From NCBI RefSeq assembly GCF_005937885.2, contig NZ_CP042176.1:5699501-5763500 (forward strand): DNA of 64,000 nt. Direction: 5' to 3'. Under the pieces are notes generated by a model. The model was given only the letters and a program-made list of their open reading frames with translations. It was not told the DNA's origin and did not search any database. A program made the translations under genes and the position numbers. The DNA comes from Bradyrhizobium sp. KBS0727 (GTDB lineage: Bacteria; Pseudomonadota; Alphaproteobacteria; Rhizobiales; Xanthobacteraceae). Shown piece by piece: positions 9,188 to 16,380 of this stretch; positions within the stretch are counted from its first letter, which is position 1, and every line of letters begins with the position of its first letter.

Positions 9188-9987
9188 GCCGCATTTCGCT
9201 GGTCGTTTCCGATGTCGACGGTACCTTGCTGCCCAAGGACAAGATCCTGACCGAGGCTAGCAAGGAGGCGGTTCGCAAGCTGCACGCGGCCGGCATCGGC
9301 TTCACCATCGTCTCCAGCCGGCCGACCATCGGAATGGGCTTTCTGATCGAACCGCTGGCGATCAGCCTGCCGATCGGCGCGTTCAACGGCAGCGCCATCG
9401 TCGATGCCAAGCTGAAGCCCATCGAACAGCATTTGATCCCGCCCGCGACGGCGCAACGCAGTATCGATGTGCTTGTCGAATTCGGCGCCGATATCTGGCT
9501 GTTCACCAACGACCAGTGGCTGACGCGCAATCCGGACGGCGAATACGTTTCGCATGAGAAACTTGCGATCAAGCACGACCCGGTCATTGTGACGGACTTC
9601 GCGCCCTATCTGACCGGCGCCTGCAAGATCGTCGGCGCCAGTTCGGACGCCGCGCTGCTGCAGCGCTGCGAGGCGGCGATGCAACAGGCGGTTGGCGCGG
9701 AAGCTACCGCGGTTCGCTCGCAGACCTATTACCTCGACGTCACGCCTCCGGGTCACGATAAGGGCACCTTCGTCGCGGCGATGGCCAAACGGCTTGGCAT
9801 ATCGACCGACGCCGTCGCCACCATCGGCGACATGCAGAACGACCTGGCGATGTTCGCCACGAGCGGCGTCTCGTTCGCGATGGGCAACGCCACCGACGAC
9901 GTCAAGAAGCACGCGACGCATGTCACCGACAGCAACGAGCGCGACGGGTTTGCCGCGGCGATGAAGACCGTGCTGAAGCTCACATAG
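9184..9987 (+). CDS. Cof-type HAD-IIB phosphatase
   Basis: A 267-residue haloacid-dehalogenase hydrolase. Motif I is DVDGTLLPKD with both catalytic aspartates, motif II lies in the IVSSRP region, and motif IV is IGDMQNDLAMF. A C2-type cap lies between, as in Cof/YbhA/SupH proteins that remove phosphate from sugar phosphates or cofactors. The reading frame is open much further upstream, but the ATG at 9184 overlaps the gntK stop (ATGA), giving a normal N-terminus. Its place as the last gene of a sugar-phosphate operon suggests a sugar-phosphate substrate, perhaps a side product of the pathway; this is inference. Confidence 0.9.
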   Translation: MSRISLVVSDVDGTLLPKDKILTEASKEAVRKLHAAGIGFTIVSSRPTIGMGFLIEPLAISLPIGAFNGSAIVDAKLKPIEQHLIPPATAQRSIDVLVEFGADIWLFTNDQWLTRNPDGEYVSHEKLAIKHDPVIVTDFAPYLTGACKIVGASSDAALLQRCEAAMQQAVGAEATAVRSQTYYLDVTPPGHDKGTFVAAMAKRLGISTDAVATIGDMQNDLAMFATSGVSFAMGNATDDVKKHATHVTDSNERDGFAAAMKTVLKLT

Positions 9988-10137
9988 CGCAGTCACGCTG
10001 TTCCCGATCTCGGCAGGCTTTGCATTTATCAAGCGTCTGCGAAGGAAAAATCGAGGAAACGACAAAGTCTTCCTTCAACGAAACCTGCCCCTATCGGTCG
10101 GCCGACCTCCACACTTCCATCTGGTGTGAATCGGCAA

Positions 10138-10229
10138 GCGCGAGCCGGCACCCGCCGCCGCATCCTCCCCTGACAGCAGGCTTTCCCAGCCCGAGCCTGT
10201 CGCGGCGAAGACACAGTGCCGGCTCGCGC
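10138..10229. repeat. 92-base stem-loop with perfect 14-base arms
   Basis: GCGCGAGCCGGCAC at 10138-10151 pairs perfectly with GTGCCGGCTCGCGC at 10216-10229. Inside lie further partly complementary blocks (CCGCCGC with GCGGCG, and GACAG-GGCT with AGCC-CTGTC), so the whole could fold into one long branched stem. It lies about 150 bases after the pentose-phosphate operon and has no U-tract, so it looks more like a palindromic repeat or structured RNA than a simple terminator. Confidence 0.5.
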
Positions 10230-10260
10230 GACCACTCATCGGCGGACCGAGGCGCGGAGA

Positions 10261-10296
10261 CCGGTCCGGCTTGCACGTAATTGCAGACCGGACCGG
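10261..10296. repeat. inverted repeat, possible hairpin
   Basis: CCGGTCCGG at 10261-10269 and CCGGACCGG at 10288-10296 are perfect complements, with 18 bases between that contain a second small match (TGCA at both ends). There is no T-rich tail. It may stabilise the 3' end of transcripts from the upstream operon. Confidence 0.4.
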
Positions 10297-10340
10297 CCTT
10301 CACTTTCCCTTGGATGGGGCGAGCGAACGCTCAGCCTGCC

Positions 10341-10462
10341 GTCATTGCGAGGAGCGATAGCGACGAAGCAATCCATTCTTTCTTCTCGCGACGAAATGGA
10401 TTGCTTCGCGGAGCCTGTCATCGGGCGCGCATTTCGCGCGACCCGTTGGCTCGCAGTGACGG
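10341..10462. repeat. REP element, CATTGCGAGGAGC family (long form)
   Basis: It begins GTCATTGCGAGGAGCGA and ends CTCGCAGTGACGG, with inner arms GAAGCAATCCAT and ATGGATTGCTTCG. The same family appears at 30301, 34943 and 53961 in this window. This copy and the one at 53961 share the longer form with a GAGCCAACGGGTC / CCCGATGA insert (in opposite orientation). Confidence 0.8.
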
Positions 10463-10500
10463 AGGCACCCACGACTTGGCGATCCCGTCAGGCAAATCAC

Positions 10501-10540
10501 CCGCTATTTTGGCCGCGGCATCGCCGGCTTGTCCGTCTGC
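10501..10540 (-). pseudogene. vestige of the 3' end of the GH15 glycosidase gene
   Basis: Bases 10501-10537 match 12523-12559, the end of the GH15 gene, at 33 of 37 positions. Read leftward in the corresponding frame the vestige gives TDKPAMPRPK then TAG, against TDKPAMQRSK then TAG in the intact gene. Frame, stop and distance are all kept, which argues against chance. Upstream of this short tail the similarity fades. It implies a past duplication, or a recombination that carried the oleate hydratase gene between two copies. Confidence 0.5.
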
Positions 10541-10650
10541 CGAGACTTCGCGCGGATCGTGCCGCAGTCGTTGCGGCGGAAGCCGCGACCGATACGCCGT
10601 GATCATGTCAGGACCGCATAACAGTTTCGTGTTCCGCAGGCGCATCGCGA

Positions 10651-10664
10651 TTGATCCATGTCAA
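10651..10664. promoter_or_regulatory. FixK/FNR-type box upstream of oleate hydratase gene
   Basis: TTGATCCATGTCAA matches TTGA-N6-TCAA exactly, the recognition pattern of FixK2/FNR-like regulators that respond to low oxygen in Bradyrhizobium. An activator site centred about 40 bases before transcription start would put the start near 10698, leaving a leader of about 170 bases before the GTG at 10871. No -10 box was confirmed. Confidence 0.4.
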
Positions 10665-10870
10665 CGAGCAAGCGCTTTGACGATGTTTAAAGCAAGCATG
10701 GCTGAACAGTTCGGCCCCTCACCCGGTTGCATTCCCCATCTGTCGCTGGTTCGAAACGCACACATCGGTGTCTCTCCCTGCCCGCATTGACTTGCCACGC
10801 ACGGTTCAATCCGCTGTAGGCCATGAACGGGCTTGTCCAAAATCATGATGTCAATCGAAAGGAACACTCC

Positions 10871-12445
10871 GTGACAGTCATAAAACGAAAAGCATATCTC
10901 GTTGGCGGCGGCATCGGCTCACTGGCGGCGGCGGCTTTCATGATCCGGGACGGCGGCCTGCCTGGCGGCAGTATCACAATCTACGAGGCCTTGCCGGTAC
11001 TGGGAGGGAGCCTCGACGGCGGCGGCAATCCCGACGGCGGCTATACCCTGCGCGGCGGACGCATGCTGACAACGGACAATTATGAATGCACCTGGGGATT
11101 GTTCAAATCCATCCCTTCTCTGCTTACGCCGGGCAAGACCGTGTTCGACGAAACGGTCGAGTTCAACCAGAAGATAAAAGCGCATTCGCAGGCGCGGCTC
11201 GTCGACCGCAACCGGGCCATCGTCGACGTCACCTCAATGGGGTTTTCGATGACGGACAGGATAGAGCTGCTCAAGCTCATGACGGCGAGCGAGCCGGAAC
11301 TGGGGACCGACCCGATCTCCGACTGGCTCTCGCCGGAATTCTTCACAACCAAATTCTGGTTCATGTGGGCGACGACCTTTGCCTTCCAGCCGTGGCACAG
11401 CGCGGTCGAGTTCAAGCGCTACCTGCACAGGTTCATCAAGGAATTTTCCCGCATCGAGACCCTCGCTGGCGTCAAGCGCACGGTCTTCAATCAATACGAT
11501 TCGCTGGTTCGCCCGCTGCAGTCATGGCTGTCGGAGCAGGGCGTCAATTTCCAGAAGGGCTGCTTTGTCACTGACCTCGATCTTCGCTCCGAAGCCGGCA
11601 AGGTTGCCGTCGGCGCGATCAAGTTGACGCGCGACGGCAAGACCGAAACCATCGCGGTAGGGACCGACGATCTGGTGTTCGTCCAGAACGCTTCCATGAC
11701 CGACGCTTCGAGCTTCGGCTCGATGACGCAGGCACCCGCCCGGCTGACGAAGCAGGACAGCCACGGTTGGACGCTGTGGGAAAAGCTGGCCGAAGGCCGG
11801 CCCGAATTCGGCAACCCGACGGCGTTCAACAGCAGTATTCCCGAATCTTGGTGGGAGTCCTTCACTGTGACGCTGAAGGATAATGCCTTCTTCGACCGGA
11901 TGGAGGCGTTTTCCGGCAACAAGGCGGGTACCGGCGGGCTGGTGACGTTCAGGGACTCCAACTGGCTGATGTCGGTCGTGCTGGCGCACCAGCCGCACTT
12001 CGCCGATCAGCCTGCGGGTGTTCAGGTGTTCTGGGGATATGCGCTGCATCCAGACCGGGTCGGCGATTTCGTGGCCAAGCCAATGTCGGAATGCACAGGC
12101 GCCGAGATCCTGCACGAGCTGTGCGGCCACCTCAATTTCGATCGCAATGTTTTCGCCAAGGCAACCTGCATTCCGTGTCGGATGCCCTACATCACCAGCA
12201 TGTTCATGCCGCGCGCGCCAGGCGACCGACCGTTGCCGGTCCCCAAATCATCGAAGAATCTGGCCTTCGTCAGCCAGTTCGTCGAGATCCCAGAAGATGT
12301 CGTGTTCACGGTCGAATTCTCGGTCCGGGTGGCCCAGACGGCGGTCTATGAACTCCTCAAGATCGATCGCGAGATCCCGCCGATCCTGCATCACGACAAG
12401 TCACTGGAAGTCAATTTCGACGCGGTGATCAAGGCCTTCAAGTGA
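10871..12445 (+). CDS. ohyA: oleate hydratase (FAD-dependent fatty-acid hydratase)
   Basis: A 524-residue member of the oleate hydratase / myosin-cross-reactive-antigen family, which adds water to the cis-9 double bond of unsaturated fatty acids to give 10-hydroxy acids, with FAD as structural cofactor. The N-terminal FAD fingerprint YLVGGGIGSLAAAAFMIRDG is followed by GGSLDGGG and RGGRML-NYEC, all typical. The C-terminal part keeps CIPCRMPYITSMFMPR and FVSQFVEIPEDVVFTVE. GTG at 10871 has AAAGGAA six bases before it and is preferred to the upstream ATG at 10823. It stands alone between the pentose-phosphate and glucan operons and may be under low-oxygen control through the box at 10651. Confidence 0.93.
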   Translation: MTVIKRKAYLVGGGIGSLAAAAFMIRDGGLPGGSITIYEALPVLGGSLDGGGNPDGGYTLRGGRMLTTDNYECTWGLFKSIPSLLTPGKTVFDETVEFNQKIKAHSQARLVDRNRAIVDVTSMGFSMTDRIELLKLMTASEPELGTDPISDWLSPEFFTTKFWFMWATTFAFQPWHSAVEFKRYLHRFIKEFSRIETLAGVKRTVFNQYDSLVRPLQSWLSEQGVNFQKGCFVTDLDLRSEAGKVAVGAIKLTRDGKTETIAVGTDDLVFVQNASMTDASSFGSMTQAPARLTKQDSHGWTLWEKLAEGRPEFGNPTAFNSSIPESWWESFTVTLKDNAFFDRMEAFSGNKAGTGGLVTFRDSNWLMSVVLAHQPHFADQPAGVQVFWGYALHPDRVGDFVAKPMSECTGAEILHELCGHLNFDRNVFAKATCIPCRMPYITSMFMPRAPGDRPLPVPKSSKNLAFVSQFVEIPEDVVFTVEFSVRVAQTAVYELLKIDREIPPILHHDKSLEVNFDAVIKAFK

Positions 12446-12525
12446 GGGCGGGAGCGTGGTCGCACGGCCGTCCCAAACCGGAATATTCGGCTGGTCGATG
12501 ATGACCTTTTGGCTGCAGTTTGCCG

Positions 12526-14331
12526 CTATTTCGACCGCTGCATCGCCGGCTTGTCGGTCGACGGCTTCGCCGCGCTGAGATTGTGCGCGGTGTTGATCAG
12601 CGAGATATGTGTCAGCGCCTGCGGAAAATTTCCGGTCTGGCGGCCGGCTACGGTATCGAACTCCTCGGCCAATAGCCCGAGATCGTTGGCGACCGCGACC
12701 ACACGTGAAAACAGCGTTTGCGCCTTCTCGAATTCGCCCGCCAGCACGAAGGCATCCGCAAGCCAGAGCGTACAGGCGAGGAATGCGCCTTCGATCGGCT
12801 GTGTCTCATCCGCGATCTCGCGGGGATCGTGCCGTAACACGAAGCCGTCCAGCATCATGTACCGCTCGATCGCATCAAGCGTGCCGCGCACACGGGGATC
12901 CGTGGACGGCAGGAAGCCGACCGCCGGCAGCATCAGGATGCTGGCGTCGAGCAGCTTCGAGCCGTAGAAATCGACGAAGGAATTCAGTTCGCGATCAAAA
13001 CCATTTTCGCAGACATCGCGGTGAATCGCGTCGCGCAGACCCCGCCACTTTCCGAGCGGCGCCTTGAAGCCGAACTGTTCCGCGCTCTTGATGCCGCGGT
13101 CGAACGCAACCCAGCTCATCACCTTCGAGGAAACATAGTGCCGGCCCTCGCCGCGGCGCTCCCAGATGCCGTGATCGGGCTGGTCCCAGACCTCGGCGAG
13201 ATGCTCGAGCACCGAACATTCCAGCGCCCAGCTGCCTTCGTCGAGTTCGAGCTTGGCCGTCCGCGACTGGTGAAACGCGTCGATCAGCTCGCCATAGACG
13301 TCGAGCTGGAGTTGCGCATAGGCGGCGTTGCCGACCCGCACCGGCCGCGCGCCCTCATAGCCGGGCAACCAGTCCGCCTCCCATTCCAAGAGGCGCCGCT
13401 GGCCCATGATGCCATACATGATCTGCATGTTGGCCGGCGAACCCGCCACCGCACGCAGCAGCCAGTTATGCCAGGCGGAGGCCTCGCCGGTGTAGCCGGA
13501 GTTCATCAGCGCCAGCAGCGTGAAGGTGGCGTCGCGCAGCCAGCAGAAGCGGTAGTCCCAGTTTCTGGCGCCGCCGAGCTTTTCCGGCAGCGACGTCGTC
13601 GGCGCCGCGACGATGCCGCCGGTCGGAGCGTAGGTCAGCGCCTTCAGCGTGATCAGCGAGCGCATCACGAGATCGCGGCGCTCGCCTTCGTAGGTGCAGT
13701 GGCTGCACCATTCGGCCCAGAAGGTTTCGGTGTCCCGCAGGGCCTGCGCGGGATCGATCGGCGCGGGCACCGGCAGATGCGAGGGTCCGTAGGTGAGCAC
13801 GAAGGGTACAATATCGCCCTCGCCGACTTCGAACTCGGCAACGGTCGTGAGATCCTCTCCGCGGGTCGCGACCGGGGTCCGCAACACCACCATGTCCTGC
13901 CCGCAAATCGCCAGCAATCCCGACCCGTCCGCGTTCTTCTTGACCCAGGGAATATCGCTACCGAATCCGAAGCGGATCACCAGTTGCATCCGCATTTTCA
14001 CCCGGCCACGCGCGCCGCGCACCAGCCGCACCACATCGGACGCGTGGCCACGCGGTGGCATGAAATCGACCAGCTCGACCTCGCCATCTGGTGTCTCGAA
14101 CCGCGTTTCCAGGATCAAGGTATCGCCCCAATAGCGGCGCGACGTGCGCTTGATGTCGCCCACCGGCGCTATCAGCCAGCGGCCGTGCCTGGGGGTGCCG
14201 AGCAGGCTTGCGAAACAGGCGTCGGAATCAAACGCCGGCCAGCACAGCCAGTCGATCGATCCGTCGCGGCCGACCAGCGCCGACGTCTCGCAGTCGCCGA
14301 TCAGCCCATAGTCTTCGATACGGCACGACAA
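12526..14331 (-). CDS. glycoside hydrolase family 15 protein (glucoamylase/trehalase-like)
   Basis: A 601-residue cytoplasmic GH15 enzyme. The N-terminal IEDYGLIGDCETSALVGRDG and DWLCWPAFDSDACFASLLG are hallmarks of the bacterial group that includes glucan 1,4-alpha-glucosidases and GH15 trehalases. NWDYRFCWLRDATFTLLAL is the (alpha/alpha)6-barrel signature. No signal peptide is seen. It is the second gene of a leftward pair, 24 bases after malQ. Next to trehalose and glycogen genes, both trehalose cleavage and maltooligosaccharide trimming are possible; sequence does not decide between them. Its last codons are echoed by the vestige at 10501-10540. Confidence 0.88.
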   Translation of the reverse strand: MSCRIEDYGLIGDCETSALVGRDGSIDWLCWPAFDSDACFASLLGTPRHGRWLIAPVGDIKRTSRRYWGDTLILETRFETPDGEVELVDFMPPRGHASDVVRLVRGARGRVKMRMQLVIRFGFGSDIPWVKKNADGSGLLAICGQDMVVLRTPVATRGEDLTTVAEFEVGEGDIVPFVLTYGPSHLPVPAPIDPAQALRDTETFWAEWCSHCTYEGERRDLVMRSLITLKALTYAPTGGIVAAPTTSLPEKLGGARNWDYRFCWLRDATFTLLALMNSGYTGEASAWHNWLLRAVAGSPANMQIMYGIMGQRRLLEWEADWLPGYEGARPVRVGNAAYAQLQLDVYGELIDAFHQSRTAKLELDEGSWALECSVLEHLAEVWDQPDHGIWERRGEGRHYVSSKVMSWVAFDRGIKSAEQFGFKAPLGKWRGLRDAIHRDVCENGFDRELNSFVDFYGSKLLDASILMLPAVGFLPSTDPRVRGTLDAIERYMMLDGFVLRHDPREIADETQPIEGAFLACTLWLADAFVLAGEFEKAQTLFSRVVAVANDLGLLAEEFDTVAGRQTGNFPQALTHISLINTAHNLSAAKPSTDKPAMQRSK

Positions 14332-14355
14332 TATTCATCACCGTCTTATTCAAAA

Positions 14356-16308
14356 TCAAACCACGGCGCGCGAACGCTCACTGGTCGCGGCCCTGAGCGC
14401 ATCGACATCGATTGCGGAAGCGATCAGTTCCAGCGACACCGGAACTCGCTGCCGCCAGTTCGGATGTTCGTGAACCGTGCCTGGAATATTCGGCTGGTCG
14501 ATCAGCCCGAGCAGATCCTCCAGCGAGATCGTCAGCATGCGCGATTTGGTCCGCGCCAGAAATCGCGCCACCGAATACAGATCGTGGCCTTCAATCGCAT
14601 GATGGCGCAGCACCTCGTCCAGCATCGCCAGCGCATGCCAGCGCGCATCGTCGCTCTCGCCGGGATCGATCCCGAGCGCGCGCTTGACCTTGAGATCATG
14701 GAAGCCGCGCCAGCCGGTATAGGTCGAGAGGTCGTGGGTGTTGAAAGTGATCAGCGCATTGGTCCAGTAGTGATCGATGCCGCGGAACGCGCCACGGTCG
14801 TCGCGTTCGAACATCATCACGAGATACGACCAGATGCCCCAGTCGGCCATCTGGTCGCGAAACCCTTCCGGCACGGTGCCGAGATCCTCGCCGATCACGA
14901 CGCAACGATTGGCGACGCTTTCCTGCGCGGTCACGGCCAGGAGCGCCTCGAACGGCATCTGCACATAGACGCCGTCGGCGGCACTAAAGCCGTGGGGCAC
15001 CAGATAGAGCCGCTTCAGGCCCAGCACATGGTCGAGCCGGATTGCGCCGGCGTGCCGCATCGAGGCACGCAGCATCTCGGCAAACGGCGCAAAGGATTGC
15101 TGCTCCAGTCCGGAAGCATTGAAGCCGGCGAGGCCCCAGCTCTGGCCGGCGGTGTTGAGCGGATCCGGCGGCGCGCCGACGCCGAGATGGCGGGAGATCG
15201 CGACCTGCTCGTTCCAGGCGTCGAAGCCGTCAGCCTGCACGCCGACCGCGACGTCGAGATAGAGCCCGACCTCCATGCCGAGTTTTTTCGCCAGATCGCT
15301 CGCCGCGCCAAGTTGCCGGTCGGCGGTCCATTGCACGAATTCGACGAACTCGATTTCGGCCCCGCGCGCGCCCGTGCGCAAGTCCGCGCAGGCGGCGTCG
15401 TCGGGTTGCCGCCATTCCTGCGGCCATTCCCACCACGGCCCTTCAAAAGCGTGCCGGAGCGCCTCGAAGCAGGCGAAGCGCGACAACAGCGCGCCGCGTT
15501 CGTTGCGAAACTTGTCGAAGTCCTGCTGTTGTGCCGGCGTCGCATGCGCCTTGAACGCCGCGAAGCCTGCGCGCAAGGCCTGCCATTTCAATCCGGCCAC
15601 GGCGACATAATCGACCACGTCGAGCGCCCGCAACCGCGTTAGCTCCGCCGTGGTCTCTGGGGCGAGCCGGAATTCGGGCAGCCTTTCGACGTCGATATAG
15701 AGCGCGTTGAGAAACAGCCGGCTATTCGGCGAATACGGGCTGCAATCGCCCGGACGATCGTCGAACAGAGCATGCAGCGGATTGAGGCCGACGCCGTCGG
15801 CGCCGAGACGATGGGCCAGCTCAATCAGGCCCTGCAGGTCGGTGAAGTCGCCGATCCCCCAATTGCGGCGGGAGCGGACACCGTAAAGCTGGACCGCGAG
15901 CAGCCAGCAGCGGTCGAAATCGCCGCCAAAGGCGCGCGAAGGCGCCACGATCAACGGCACGTCTTCCGTCGTCGAAGCGGCATCGGTGACTTCCAGACGG
16001 TAGATGCCGGCCGACAGACCCTCGGGCAGCACGATGACCCGGCCCGGAGCGACGTTTTTGGCGATAACCTTCTGGCCGGCCGTGATTTTCCACGTGGTCG
16101 GCAGTTTGGCTGACGGCAACAGCCCGGCCCGCGCCGGCTGTCCGGCCCGGACCACGACCGGGTGACCGATCAACGGCCCCGGCGTCTGCGGCGGCAGCGA
16201 TTCGAGGACGATTTTCAGGGCCGCCGCGTCGGTCACACGGCGGTGACCCTGGCCGTCCAGAAATTCGGTCTGAATTCCCCGGGCTTTAGCTGTTTCGAAA
16301 AGGTCCAT
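14356..16308 (-). CDS. malQ: 4-alpha-glucanotransferase (amylomaltase)
   Basis: A 650-residue GH77 enzyme that transfers maltosyl and longer units between alpha-1,4-glucans. Typical blocks are RNWGIGDFTDLQGLIELAHR, GLNPLHALF, CSPYSPNSRLFLNALYIDV, the catalytic-region IRLDHVLGLKRLYLVP, and VVIGEDLGTVPEGF with the acid glutamate. The frame is open to 16422, but the MDLFETAKARG start at 16308 matches the N-terminus of other MalQ proteins. It is divergent from treS with 72 bases between starts, and is followed by the GH15 gene. It would recycle the short oligosaccharides released by GlgX. Confidence 0.93.
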   Translation of the reverse strand: MDLFETAKARGIQTEFLDGQGHRRVTDAAALKIVLESLPPQTPGPLIGHPVVVRAGQPARAGLLPSAKLPTTWKITAGQKVIAKNVAPGRVIVLPEGLSAGIYRLEVTDAASTTEDVPLIVAPSRAFGGDFDRCWLLAVQLYGVRSRRNWGIGDFTDLQGLIELAHRLGADGVGLNPLHALFDDRPGDCSPYSPNSRLFLNALYIDVERLPEFRLAPETTAELTRLRALDVVDYVAVAGLKWQALRAGFAAFKAHATPAQQQDFDKFRNERGALLSRFACFEALRHAFEGPWWEWPQEWRQPDDAACADLRTGARGAEIEFVEFVQWTADRQLGAASDLAKKLGMEVGLYLDVAVGVQADGFDAWNEQVAISRHLGVGAPPDPLNTAGQSWGLAGFNASGLEQQSFAPFAEMLRASMRHAGAIRLDHVLGLKRLYLVPHGFSAADGVYVQMPFEALLAVTAQESVANRCVVIGEDLGTVPEGFRDQMADWGIWSYLVMMFERDDRGAFRGIDHYWTNALITFNTHDLSTYTGWRGFHDLKVKRALGIDPGESDDARWHALAMLDEVLRHHAIEGHDLYSVARFLARTKSRMLTISLEDLLGLIDQPNIPGTVHEHPNWRQRVPVSLELIASAIDVDALRAATSERSRAVV

Positions 16309-16380
16309 TCGGCACGCGGTTTGCACGCAAACATCAAGGTGATGTCGCGAAATTGTCCAAATACGGGAAGGAGATAGACG

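Larger units (their letters stand above)
9988..10870. other. long intergenic region rich in palindromes
   Basis: About 880 bases with no credible intact gene. From left to right it holds a 92-base inverted-repeat structure, a second smaller hairpin, a REP element, a vestige matching the 3' end of the GH15 gene, a FixK/FNR-type box and the leader of the oleate hydratase gene. Short frames here are translations of those elements. Confidence 0.7.

Noticed and set aside
10020-10850. Several 70-170-codon frames
   Set aside because: They run through REP and hairpin elements and are not recognisable proteins.
13021-15642. 873-codon rightward open frame
   Set aside because: Antisense to the GH15 and malQ genes; repetitive Arg/His/Gly/Ala composition and no motif.
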